A DNA stretch of 64,000 bases from Mermis nigrescens (Eukaryota; Nematoda; Enoplea; Mermithida; Mermithidae), in the NCBI GenBank assembly GCA_036768485.1, contig JAVLUZ010000157.1, positions 15,751,877 through 15,815,876 of the forward strand, read 5' to 3'. Made by a program: the position numbers and the translations under genes. The notes under the pieces were generated by a model. The model searched no databases and was not told where the DNA came from. It was given only the letters and a program-made list of their open reading frames with translations. Numbering within the stretch: the first letter of the stretch is position 1; each line of letters begins with the position of its first letter. Positions 50,111 through 60,734 of the stretch are shown piece by piece.

Positions 50111-50722
50111 CATTCTATTTTTTGCCCTGTTTCAGGACCAACAAATTCAGGCAAAACAACAATTGTCAAGCGATTAATCGAGAATAGAGCATGCCTGATT
50201 GATACTAAAATCAAAAAGATTTGGTGGTGCTTCATGGAAAACCAGCCTCTTTATAAAAAATTAAATGATGTTTTATTCATAGAAGGGCTTCCTGATTTTA
50301 ATTACCTAAAACAATTTAGTCATAAGCCTCAACTTTTGATTCTCGATGATCTTATGCAACAGAGCAAGGGTAATGCCCAGATTGTGCAACTTTTTACAAG
50401 GAGTTGTCATCATTGAAACATTAGCATTATACACATTGTTCAAAACGTTTTCTTTGATGGTCTGAGAACTTCACGCATCAACTCTGATTACATAGTTTTA
50501 TTCAAACACCCTGCTGATCAGCTACAGGCACAAATGCTTTCCAGACAGCTCTATCCTGCCAACGCTAAATATTTTCCACAAGCTTATTCTGATGCTACTT
50601 CTCAGTCACATGGTTACCTTTTAATTGATCTAACTCAAAATGCTAGAGATGAGATCAGGCTTAAAACAAATATTTTTAGCAGGCATCCAACTGTTTATAT
50701 GCAGAAAGTCTATAAATACTAG
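50111..50722 (+). pseudogene. Virus-type packaging ATPase, left-arm copy, one in-frame stop
   Basis: One frame runs to TAG at 50720-50722, interrupted by a single TGA at 50414-50416. Visible motifs are the P-loop GPTNSGKT, Walker B LLILDDLM, then IIHIVQNVFFDGLRTSRINS, YIVLFKHPADQL, RQLYP and GYLLIDLTQNARDEIRLKTN. This series (QN.F, HYIVLFK.PRD, R/KQ.YP, YLLIDL) is the signature I remember for the DNA-packaging ATPases of Polinton- and adintovirus-like elements; no search was possible. Such ATPases drive genome packaging into capsids. The N-terminus is replaced by the microsatellite. The TGA falls just after HH, where relatives have Arg. It reads toward the element's centre, followed 28 bp later by the small gene. 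Confidence 0.8.
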
Positions 50723-50750
50723 TAGAGATATTGTGACAAAAAGGGAAAAA

Positions 50751-51064
50751 ATGGGTAAAGAACGATTAACACGCAATATTGGTTGTTTACATCTCCCAAG
50801 TCGGGCAAAAAAACCTCAAAGAACTGCTATTATAAATACTGCAAGCAAAGATCAAATCCTTTGTCTCTGTGACTGTGCAAACAACTTTCTGAATTGTAAT
50901 ATTCCTTTTGATAAAAAGGATATAAATAAACTTCACTTCAAAGATATGAGAATCAAATAAGATACCTGGCAAACAAAAAGCAGGCGACTACAAAACAAAC
51001 GAAAGATATTATAATATGGCAAGGTGGTTTTCTTCCTCTTTTACTTACTCCCATACTTACAATA
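50751..51064 (+). pseudogene. Small conserved protein with GGFLP tail, left-arm copy, frameshifted
   Basis: Starts MGKERLTRNIGCLHLPSR at 50751 and continues through KDQILCLCDCANNFLNCNIP to a stop at 50958-50960. The homologous remainder (RYLANKKQ, then WQGGFLPLLLTPILTIG) lies in a different frame, so a one-base shift occurs near 50,935. A small basic protein with a (D/K)LI..I.EC..N.LKGN.PL region and a GGFLPALL-type hydrophobic end is a recurring companion of packaging ATPases in Polinton/adintovirus-like elements, as I recall. Its role is probably virion-associated, but that is inference. Confidence 0.65.
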
Positions 51065-51110
51065 GGTTTAGTCCGCTCGCTGATTTCAGCAGGTATACAA
51101 ATAATTTTTT
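51065..51110. other. Centre of the palindrome
   Basis: The two arms meet here with an unpaired stretch of a few tens of bases. Homology fades gradually on the left side, so the exact loop could be as small as about 25 bp near 51,090-51,115. The two small genes converge tail to tail across it. Confidence 0.7.
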
Positions 51111-51119
51111 CAGTATGTT

Positions 51120-51471
51120 TCATTTACTACCAACTATTGCATCAGCTAGCAAACTACCAGCTATTGTAAGCATGGGAGTAAGTGAAAGACGAAGAAAACC
51201 ACCTTCCTGTATTATAATATACTTGTTTTGTCTTGTAGTCACTTGCTTATTGTTTGCCAGGTATCTTATTTGATTCTGATATCTTCGAAGTTTATTCATA
51301 TCATTTTTATCAAAAGGAATATTACCATTCAGAAAGTTGTTTGCACAGTCAGATAGACAAAGGATTTGATCCTGTGCTAGCAGTATTTATAATAGCGGTT
51401 CTTTGAGGTTTTTTTGCTTGACTTAGGAGATGTAAACAACCAATATTGTGTGTTAATCGTTCTTTACCCAT
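51120..51471 (-). pseudogene. Small conserved protein with GGFLP tail, right-arm copy, frameshifted
   Basis: ATG at 51471-51469 and TGA at 51122-51120. The C-terminal part (LRRYQNQIRYLANNKQ, then EGGFLRLSLTPMLTIAGSLL) is in one frame here, unlike the left copy. An extra base near 51,380, in the region matching KDQILC, breaks the frame earlier. The two arms therefore carry different frameshifts but the same gene. Confidence 0.65.
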
Positions 51472-51499
51472 TTTTCCCTTTCTTGTCACAATATCTCTA

Positions 51500-52123
51500 C
51501 TAGTATTTATAGATTTCTGCATATAAACAGTTGGATGCCTGCTAAAAATATTCGTTTCAAGCCTGAGCTCATCTCTAGCATTTTGAGTTAGATCAATTAA
51601 AAGGTAACCATGTGGCTGAGAAGTAGAATCAGAATAAGCTTATGGAAAATATTCAGCGTTGGCAGGATAGAGCTGTCTGGAAAGCATTTGTGCCTGTAGC
51701 TGATCAGCAGGGTGTTTGAATAAAACTATATAATCAGAGCTGATGCGTGAAGTTCTCAGACCATCAAAGAAAACGTTTTGAACAATGTGTATGATGCCAA
51801 TGTTTCAATGATGACAGCTCCTTGTAAAAAGTTGCACAATTCTGGGCATTACCATTGCTCTGTTGCATAAGATCATCGAGAATCAAAAGTTGAGGCATAT
51901 GACTAAATTGTTTTAGGTAATTGAAATCAGGAAGCCCTTCTATGAATAAAACATCATTCGATTTTTTATAAAGAGGCTGGTTTTCCGTGAAGCACCACCA
52001 AATCTTTTTGATTTTAGTATCAATCAGGCATGCTCTATTCTCAATTAATCGCTTGACAAATGTTGTTTTGCCTGACTTTGTTGGTCCTAAAACAAGGCAG
52101 GTAAAAGGATGTTGGAATATCAT
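51500..52123 (-). pseudogene. Virus-type packaging ATPase, right-arm copy, frameshifted
   Basis: ATG at 52123, stop at 51502-51500. The first 119 codons are open and include the P-loop GPTKSGKT and Walker B LLILDDLM. An extra base after the NGNAQ codons shifts the frame. After it, the TGA following the HH codons seen in the left copy is also present. It has the intact N-terminus (MIFQHPFTCLVL) that the left copy lost. Start codons of this gene and of TBP are only 45 bp apart, in divergent orientation. Confidence 0.8.
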
Positions 52124-52168
52124 GGTCTTAGGTATAAATATAAATTATCAAGAAGTATTTATAGAAAA
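52124..52168. promoter_or_regulatory. Divergent promoter between ATPase and TBP genes
   Basis: Only 45 bp separate the two start codons. TATAAATATAAA at 52133-52144 is a good TATA-like core and, read on the other strand, TTTATATTTATA also works. The element's own TBP could in principle act here; that is inference. The left arm has lost this region. Confidence 0.5.
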
Positions 52169-52687
52169 ATGGCAACTATACAAAATATTTTACTGACTAC
52201 AGCACTACCCAATACGCTTAACCTCGAAGAAATCTACCAGAAATTACCAAAGACCGCACAATACAATTATTTGAGATTTCCAGGAATTGTATTTTGACTA
52301 CCTCAGGCAACATTAGTGATTTTCGAATCGGGTAAAATTGTATATGTTGGAGCTAAAACAGTGAAAGATAGTGAAAGTGCTATAAAAGCAGTTGTAGATG
52401 CATTAAATGCTAGAAGTGATGACTTAAAGGTGAAACGCCATATGTTTGCAGGTTTGGCATATTTAGGGTTCCGCATTAATCTTTGTAAACTTTATGAGCT
52501 GGTGAAAAGAAAATGCATATATGAAGTAGAAGTATTTCCTGGCTTAATATACAAATTCAGAAATATAACATTTTTGCTCTTCACCTGCGGAAAATTGATC
52601 CTTACAGGTGCAAAACAGGAGCATGAGTTGCATAGAGCATATAAAATAGTTTCAACAAAGCTTGAGAAATGCAGATTAGATACATAA
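52169..52687 (+). pseudogene. TBP-like gene, right-arm copy, full length with one in-frame TGA
   Basis: From ATG at 52169 to the stop at 52685-52687 is 172 codons, the size of the TBP core (about 180) with no N-terminal extension. Both TBP half-repeats are visible: LRFPGIVF then VIFESGKIVYVGAK, and EVFPGLIYKF then LLFTCGKLILTGAK. Phenylalanines stand at all four positions where TBP inserts Phe into the TATA box. The only break is TGA at 52295-52297, at a position that is Arg in cellular TBP (family knowledge). It reads outward from the ATPase gene. Function would have been recognition of TATA-type promoters, perhaps those of the element. A captured host TBP or a virus-derived one are both possible; it is clearly divergent from cellular TBP. 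Confidence 0.87.
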
Positions 52688-52691
52688 TATT

Positions 52692-52922
52692 TCAAACTTT
52701 ACAAAAAATTTTCCAAATTTTACAAAAAATATTCCAAACTTTACAAGAAATATTCCAAATTTTATAAAAAATATTCCAAACTTTACAAAAAAATATTCCA
52801 AACTTTGCAAAAGTACTATGCTTAAGCATGTAAAATAAATTTCAAACTTTACAAAAAAAAATTCCAAATTTTACAAAAAATTTTCTAAGCTTAACAAAAA
52901 ATATTCCGAACTTTGCAAATTT
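52692..52922. repeat. 22-bp AT-rich tandem repeats, right arm
   Basis: Inverted counterpart of 49268-49572, units such as TTACAAAAAATATTCCAAACT directly after the TBP stop codon. Confidence 0.8.
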
Positions 52923-53219
52923 TTAGATCAATACTGATGACATGGATGAAGTTATGTTTTCATTAATGAATTTTGTGTGAAGGTTTGTAAAGTAAAACCT
53001 AGCTTCAGGGCTTAAAAATTTTCACAAGTTGAACAGCAGGCAAAGATCGCCCTTTTTCAGGTATTTTCTGATAAACTTTGAGAAGCTCAAAATTGCATGA
53101 TAATTAAATTTGAGCAATGTTCGCCTATACTGGTTGCTTATTTTTGGGCAAAAATAACTCCTAATGGCATCATTAGACAAGTACTAGTAAAAAATTAAGC
53201 ATGGTAAAGGCAGTGTAAA

Positions 53220-54081
53220 AAAATCAGCATACTGTAGGTTGTGCGCTAAAATTTTGTACATAGCATACCTAAGTAAACCTAACGTACTTTGAAAATTTGA
53301 GCCAAATCTGCCCTCTAGTTCTTGAAATATAGTGCTATATGAGAAAGTGTAAAGTAAACTGGTGTACTGTAGGCTGCGCGCTGAAATTCCATATATAGCA
53401 TGCCTTGCCTATATACATCATATCCTAACAATTTGAACAAAATCACAGCATTGGTTCTTTAAATATGGTGCTATATGATTAAGTGTAAACTAAAATCCGC
53501 ATACTGTAGATCACATGCTGATAACAATAAGATGATACATGCAACATAAACCCACCCTACTATGAAAATTTTAACCAAATCCGCCCTTTAATACTAGGGT
53601 TATAGTACTATTTAAGCAAGCGTAAAGTAAATTGGTATACTGTAGGCTGCGCGCCTAAAATTCTATGCATAGCATGCCTCGCCTCTATACATCATATCCT
53701 TGAAAATCTTAACAAAATCCAAGCATTGGTTCTAGAAACATGGTGCTATATGAGGAAGTGTAAACTAAAATCGGCATACTGTAGATTACATGCTGATAAC
53801 AATAGGATAACACATGCAACGTGAACCCACCCTACTATGAAAATTTTAACCCAATCCGCCCTCTATTTTTAAAGTTATATCACTATTTGAGCAAGTGTAA
53901 AGTAAATTGGTATACTGTAGGCTGCGCACTAAAATTCTATGCATAGCATGCCTCGCCTATATACATCATATCCTGAAAATCTGAACAAAATCCAGCCATT
54001 GGTTCTTGATTTACCTTCCTATATGAGGAAGTGTAAACTAAAATCGGCATACTGTAGATTACATGTTGATAACAATAAGAT
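53220..54081 (-). repeat. Long tandem units in right arm
   Basis: Inverted counterpart of 48080-48965, with about one extra composite unit. The block is interrupted at 54081 by LINE 1 and resumes at 56761. Confidence 0.75.
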
Positions 54082-56760
54082 TTATTTCTTAAAACTTCTT
54101 TTAATGCTATTCAAATAAATCCGCCACCCGCTTTTAAAGCTCCCGAAATTCTAATAACTGATATTTTTGATTCTGATAGGAAGATTAGATTTATTTTGGT
54201 TTACCGACTCTCTGATTTTGATCTAGCTTATGCTGAAATTTTATGTAGATGTATTGAATGGGCTTGTTCTGTTCCTTTCCCTTTTGTAATCTTAGGAGAT
54301 TTCAATTTGCCAAAAATCAATTGGTGGATAAGTTCGGTTCCTACTGATAATCTTAATACCCTTTTTTTGACACTCTTTTGGGCACTGGTTTACATCAATT
54401 AATAACAGAAAATACTCATGATAATAATATATTAGATCTTCTCTTTGCATCTTATCAAATTTCTAACGTAAAAGTTGATATTCCTTTTTCTAATAGTGAC
54501 CATAATTCAATTATATTTGATTGCCTTTTGATGCCAGTCCAAAATCCTAGATCATCTTTTTTTAACTTTCGTAAAGCTGATTTTAATGCGTTAGGTCTAG
54601 CACTGTCTCAGATTTCTTGGCCTGATCTTTTTGATACCTGTTCTAATGTAAATGATATGTATAATTTGTTTGTTGGAGTGCTTCACTCTTTAATTTATGC
54701 ATTTGTCCCATTAACTCACCCCAAGCCCATGAAACGTAAATATCCCAAACTAATTAAAAGAATGTTAACTAAAAAACGTATGCTTTGGAAGAAACATAAA
54801 CTTTATCACTCCACCGATACAAAAATCAAATATAAATCTTTTTGTGAAAAATTGGATTTTGAAATTAAAAATTTCTCTTCTTCCGAAGAAATTAATCTTC
54901 TTTCTGACAGAAGTTTGAAATCATTTTATAAATTTGTCAATAATCGGTTGAATAATCATCGCTCTTTTCCACCTCTTTTTCATGACTACAAAGTCGTTTC
55001 TGATCCTTTAGAAAAGGTAAATTTGTTTAATAACTACTTTTCTTCTGTTTTTTCTATTGATAATAATCATCTTCCTTTTTTAGATTCAATGACTGGTTTT
55101 GCATTGCAAACCATTCATTTTGACGCTTGGAACGTGCAACTGGTTTTAAATCAAATAAAAGGTTCTTTTTCTATTGGTCCCAATGGACTCTATCATTTTT
55201 TCTTGAAAAAACTTTCAAATTATCTTGCTGAGCCTTTAGCTAGTATCTTTAATGTTTCATTTTTGACTAGCACTATCCCCAATTTATGGAAATTGGCAAA
55301 TGTAACCCCAGTCTTTAAAAAAGGTGACGCAGCTTTAGTGAGAAATTACAGGCCGATTTCTATTTGCTGCTCATCAAGTAAAATCATGGAAAATTTGATA
55401 AATTCAAAAATTGTCGATTTTCTCAATACAAACAGACTTTTATCTCCTTCTCAGTTTGGTTTTCTAAAATCAAAGTCTTGTGAATTACAACTACTTAAAT
55501 GTAAACACAGTTGGACGGTATCTTTGAGTAATAGAACTCCTGTCGATGTTGCTTACATCGACTTTTCTAAAGCTTTTGATAAAATTCCCTTTTCTAAGCT
55601 TTTATATAAGCTCTCTAAATATGGAATAAAAGGTCTACTTTTTAATTGGCTCAAATCCTTTTTACATAGTCGATTTCAGCGTGTTTGCATTAACGGAGTT
55701 TTTTCTGACTTCATGCCTGTTGGCAGTGGTGTCCCCCAAGGTAGTTGTATTAGTCCTAACTTTATTCTTGATCTATGTAAATGACCTATGTAACTTGATT
55801 AAATACAGTAAAATTTACCTCTTTGCCGATGATGTCAAAATCTTTGGTCCATCTTCTGATAATCATTTAATACAAAAAGATCTGGACAATATTTATATTT
55901 GGTCTATAAATTGGCAACTTCCTGTTGCTTTGGAAAAATGTGCAGTTTTACATCTTGGTAAAAATAATCCAAAAAAGCTTTATTCTTTGAATAATATAAA
56001 TATTCCGAATGACATTAGTTCCGTTCGTGATCTAGGTGTTTATATTTCCCACAATCTCAATTGTAAGGAACATTTAAATCACATAATTAAAAAAGCCGTT
56101 TCTCGTTGTTTTCTAATACACAAAGCTTTTCTTTCTCGTGATAAAGATATTTTAGTTAGGGCCTATACTACTTATGTAAGACCTATGCTTGAGTATGCTG
56201 TTTCTGTATGGAATCCATATTATGCAAATGATATAAATCGTCTTGAAAAAGTTCAGCGTAAATTTACAAAACGTCTTTTTGGTTTTAATAGCAATTTATC
56301 CTATCTTGAACGCCTAAAGCTTCTTAACCTGCCTTCTTTAGAACTTCGTTGTCTTCACATATGTCTATGTCTCATGTATCAAATTATTAATGGTTTATCT
56401 TGTATTGATGCTAATGAATTTTTCATTTTTAGTCAAGGCATTACCCGATCAGTTAACAGTCGTAAACTTACGTTGCCAATTGTCTGTTCCAATGCTCACC
56501 TCAACGATTTTTCGCAAAGATACCGAAAAATCTGGAACTCCTTACCTAATCAAATAGTCTCGTCTCCCAAAATCCGTTTGTTCAAAAAAGAGCTCCTAAA
56601 CATTGATTTTACAAATTTATTGTTGGGGCATACCTAGTTGTATCACTTCCGTGATCTTTGTATGTCCTTTTGTTCAGTCACTATTTTATCATGTATTTGC
56701 GTTTTATCAACTTTCGTGTATTTTTCTGACAATAAACACTTTTCTTGTTCAAAAAAAAAA
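54082..56760 (+). mobile_element. LINE 1: 5'-truncated CR1/Jockey-like retrotransposon
   Basis: Two long frames. 54196-55784 begins in the endonuclease domain (VILGDFNLPKINW; SDHNSI), with a frameshift near 54,385, and runs into reverse transcriptase (NYRPISICCSSSKIME, YIDFSKAFDKI, GVPQGSCISP). A one-base shift near 55,757 moves the frame to 55681-56637, with LFADDVKIF (catalytic FADD), RDLGVYIS, YVRPMLEYAVSVWNPY and a C-terminal region ending near LLLGHT. It ends after AATAAACACTTTTC with a run of A. The order and the YVRPLLEYAS.VWNPY motif fit CR1/Jockey-group ORF2. The host element resumes without a target duplication; about 11 bp of arm sequence are missing. Confidence 0.9.
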
Positions 56761-57079
56761 CATAAACCCACCCTACTATGCAGATTTCAGCCCAATCCGC
56801 CCTCTATTTCTAAAGTTATAGTACCAAATGAGAAAGTGTAAAGTAAACTGGTATACTGTAGGCTGCGCACTGAATTTCTGTGCATAGCATGACTCGCCTA
56901 TATACATCATGTCGTGAAAATTTGAACAAAATCAGGCCATCGGTTCTTGAGTTATGCAAAAGTGTAAACTAATGCTGGTATACTGTAGGTTGCGCGCTAA
57001 AATTTTGTACATAGCATACCTAACATATACTTTACAGACTGTGAAATTTTTAGTCCGATCCGGCCGCTGGTTCTTGAAT

Positions 57080-57320
57080 TATAGCTCTTTCAATTTTTCC
57101 CCCAGGGAAATTTCCCCCTGGGAATTTGCCCCTCCCCTGGCCCTGGGCTTGCGTGTGCCCCTCCCCGGGCAGGTCGGGGCAGGCCCCTATGCTACAACAC
57201 AACCTATGATGCAGCATTGCTCCCTGAGAAAAGCCAGGGAGCAGATTCTGAGCCCCTCCGTCTATGCTATTACATAGGCGATGTTATAGCTTTGCCCCCT
57301 AGGGAGACACGGTATACAAC
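57080..57320. repeat. Hairpin cluster, right arm
   Basis: Inverted counterpart of 47820-48030: CCAGGGAAATTTCCCCCTGG, GCTCCCTGAGAAAAGCCAGGGAGC and a mutated ATGCTATTACATAGGCG stem. Stems are less perfect than in the left arm. Confidence 0.65.
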
Positions 57321-57737
57321 TGACATAAGATTAATTGGCTGTGATAGTGCTAGTCTGCGTATGCTAGTCTGTGTATGTGATAGTGCTAGTCTAGTCTGTG
57401 TAGTCTGTGTATGTATGTTTATGCAGTTATAAATTTATTCCGGATTGATCAAATATGTGTGTATGTATGTATGCCCCAGAGCTTAAGCTGGCCCATCAAC
57501 GTGCGCTAATGGGTGGCTGGGCAGCTATCGAGTGTGCTACCCATGCAGCGCAAAAAAATGTTTTCTAATGAGGAAGCAAATCTGCCATACCATCTCAAAT
57601 AAAAGTGCCTTCTAAAACCATCTACTACAGGTTGAAATGCGAGGAAAGCGCCAGCTTTCCATATCGATAAGCATTCAACTTGACTGCATATAATATCACA
57701 TTATGTGCTATATTACCTGCAGTCTAGGCCGCTGGTT

Positions 57738-60107
57738 CACTCGGTTGTTACTTTTTCTCTTAAATGTTCTATCTTGGAAGAAAAAAGTTCAGCTAAACTT
57801 AATTTTCGCAGAGCAAATTATGATCAGATTGAATTATTTTTGTCCGCAATTTCGTAGCCTGACATTTTTTCGGATTGCGTTACTTGTGATGATTTCTACA
57901 ACAAATTTTTGTCTGTTATAAATCCTTTAATTTCCCAGCAGGTTCCAAAAATTGAAGCTAAACCTGCAACTGTGAAAAGATACCCAATGAACATAAGAAA
58001 GCTGGTTGCTAAAAAACTGAGGCTGTGGCATAGTTTATAAACAGAGAAAAACGCCTGAATCTAAAGCTGTTTATAATAACTGTGCAAAGTTATTAAAGGC
58101 CGAAATCTATAAATTTCACTCTTCCAAAGAGGATAAACTTATTAAATCTGGAAATTTGAATTCTTTTTATAATTTTGTTAATTCTCGTATTAGTGGTGAA
58201 AGAACTATTCCAATTTTAACTGATGGCGATCGTGTGATTGCTTCTACTGACAAAGATAAGGCAAACGTTTTTAGCACACTTTTTGCTTCAGTCTTTAGTG
58301 TTCCTACGCAAACGAATTTTGGTCTTATTAATGCTTGTGCACAGCCAAAGTTATCAAACATTCGTTTTTCTGATGATGTCGTTTTTTCTGCTATACGGAA
58401 AATTAAGCCATCATTATCGATTGGCCCCGACGGACTTTGCGCATTTTTTGTGAAAAAACTTGCTTTTGTACTTACCTCCAGCCCTTAACCACTATTTTTG
58501 AAATATCTTTCAAAACCCATTGTATTCCTGCACTGTGGCGCACCGCTAATGTTGTTCCTGTGTATAAAAAGGGCGACCGGAGTGATGCTAAAAATTACAG
58601 GCCGATATCGTTATGTTGTATTACGTGTAAGATCATGGAATCTATAATTAACAGTACGATGCAAGCACATTTACGTGAGAATAATTTGATCTCCTCCGGT
58701 CAGTTTGGTTTCCAAAAGGGTAAATCGTGTGAATTGCAATTACTAAAGTGCAAAAATGAATGGACTAAATTAATTGATGAAAAAAACACTGTTGATGTTA
58801 TCTACATGATTTTTTAAAAGCTTTCGACACTGTAGTTCACCGTAAATTAATTTATAAACTGGAAACTTTTGGATTTTCTGTAGATTTATTGAGTTGGTTA
58901 ACTTGTTTTTTGAGCGATAGGACTCAAAGGGTTGTTATTAACGGTCAGTTTTCGAGCGAAAAATCTGTCACTAGCGGTGTTCCTCAGGGCAGTATACTTG
59001 GCCCGATTCTTTTTGTTTTATTCATAAATGACATTAGCGACCGCTTAAATAGCAAAGTTTGCCTTTTTTGCCGATGACGTCAAGCTTTATAATTTATCTA
59101 GCAATCACACCCAACTTCAAGATGATATCGCTAAACTCGTAGTCTGGTCCAAGGATTGGCAGTTAAAAATTGCTACTGAAAAATGCTACGCGTTATATCT
59201 AGGTTTTGGAAATCCCAAGCATTCTTATAGAATTTCTGACCTGACTGTAGAACAGAGTGTAAATTCTGTAAAGGATTTGGGTGTTTACGTATCAAGTAAA
59301 CTTGATTTTAATTTCCACTATAATGATATAACGCGTAGAGCTTATGCTAGGGCTATGCTAATATCGAAATCATTTGCTTCTAAAAATAAACTAAATATGT
59401 CTAGGGCTTTTACTGTTTACGTCAGACCGCTTCTTGAGTATTGTAGCACTGTTTGGAATCCATACCGTAAGACCCACGTTTCAATGATCGAAAATGTTCA
59501 AAGGAAATTTACACGTAAAATTATTGGATTTCGGGGACTTTCTTATGCTGAAAGACTCAGTTCCTTAGGATTGGATAGCCTGGAGATTCGCAGATTGCGT
59601 AGTGATCTGTGTATGATGTATCAGATATTGAGTGGTAGATGCGTTTTCCAGCAAGCCGACTTTTTTACTTTTTGTGAAAACAACACGCGTGCTCAAAATT
59701 CAATGAAATGTGAATGCACTCCTTTTCGGCTTGATGTTCGTGGGTATGATTTATCCAATAGGTGGATTCACGTATGGAATTCTCTCCCTGAAGCTGTTGT
59801 AAGATCTCCTAGTGTTGCTTCCCTCCGTGAAAAGTTGAAAAAAGTTGATCTAACGGGGTATTTGCTAGGGGGCGTGTTCTAAGTGCATAATTTATTTAGC
59901 CTGCGCGCCTACCTTCGTCTTTTGCACTAATCTCGTATAAATGTACTTTAATTAATAATTTCTTGCTTCTAGAATATGTGATTTTGTATGATGATTCATG
60001 TCGAATGTTTATTTATAATTGTATTTCATTGTATATTAATGTTTCTTTTCTTATTGTGTTCTTTTTTGTGCGACGAAAATAAAATATTTGTATTTGTATT
60101 TGTATTT
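57738..60107 (+). mobile_element. LINE 2: decayed CR1/Jockey-like retrotransposon
   Basis: Reverse transcriptase is split over several frames: 58156-58488, 58437-58817 (NYRPISLCCITCKIME, QFGFQKGKSCELQLLKC), 58889-59077 (GVPQGSILGPILFVLFIND), FADDV near 59,070 in another frame, and 59277-59882 (LGVYVSSKLDF, YVRPLLEYCSTVWNPY). It is related to LINE 1 but older or differently decayed. The 3' end is a TTTGTA microsatellite rather than poly(A), as in CR1-type elements. It sits inside a terminal 60-bp repeat, with a few bases lost and no duplication. Confidence 0.88.
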
Positions 60108-60284
60108 GCATATAATTTTACGTTGTGTGCTACATTGCCTGCAGTCTAGGCCACTGGTTTTTGACTGCATATAATTTTACATTGTGTGCTATATTGCCTG
60201 CAGTCTAGGCCGCTGGTTTTTGACTGCATATAATTTTACATTGTGTGCTATATTACCTGCAGTTGACTGCAAATAATTACTGCC
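60108..60284 (-). repeat. 60-bp terminal tandem repeats, right end of palindromic element
   Basis: About two and a half inverted units, ending TACCTGCAGTTGACTGCAAA then TAATTACTGCC, the exact complement-type partner of the left terminus apart from one base. Confidence 0.88.
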
Positions 60285-60400
60285 GTCCTGATTGATTGTC
60301 CGGATTTTACCCATTTGTCCTGAGTCCGGTCCTGGTCCTGGTCCTAATTGATTGTCCGGATTTTAGGATTCTACCCATTTTGTTCATGGTCCTGGCCGTG
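60285..60400 (-). repeat. AGGACC/CCGGACAATCA satellite, inverted, right flank
   Basis: GTCCTGATTGATTGTCCGGATTTTACCC and TCCTGGTCCTGGTCCT units continue the satellite seen left of the palindromic element, confirming insertion into one array. Confidence 0.8.
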
Positions 60401-60734
60401 GTTCTGGATTTTAGATCCATACCCATATTTTTCAAATTCCGTATGTGCCATCACAATTTCTACAGTAAACTCAAGAATATCTTATTAGGATAAAAAGATA
60501 AACGTACGTATTTGATTCATTCATAATGCATGACAATGGCAAGCAACATATTGTCTGCAGTTTACACCTCAGGAGGGCCTCTTTTTTTATTTTCGCATGA
60601 ATGCTACACCAATAAGGTCACAACAACTTGTAGGTACGTGGGGGTTTGGGAAGATTCTGCCACTGATTCTGGGGCCTACAGAACCCTCTAAGCCCACGTG
60701 TGGCTCGGGACTGCCTGCAGATCAGATCTGCTTT

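Larger units (their letters stand above)
46960..60284. mobile_element. Palindromic virus-like mobile element with TBP, packaging ATPase and small GGFLP protein; two LINEs nested inside
   Basis: Termini are GGCAGTACTTATTTGCAGTC on the left and, inverted, GGCAGTAATTATTTGCAGTC on the right, flanked by exact 10-bp repeats GTCCTGATTG (46950-46959 and 60285-60294). The left arm is 46960 to about 51065. The right arm is about 51110-54081, 56761-57737 and 60108-60284. The two are inverted copies of each other, about 4.1 kb each. From centre outward each arm holds the small protein gene, the ATPase gene (both read toward the centre), the TBP gene (read outward), AT-rich 22-bp repeats, long tandem units, a hairpin cluster and 60-bp terminal repeats. 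All genes are broken. No polymerase, integrase or capsid gene was seen, so it could not have moved alone in this form. The small genes and ATPase resemble Polinton/adintovirus sets (from memory). Confidence 0.85.

Noticed and set aside
47500..57700. CRISPR-like or prokaryotic phage interpretation of the repeat arrays and ATPase
   Set aside because: Repeats are tandem without unique spacers, surrounding genes have introns, and the element contains animal-type LINEs.
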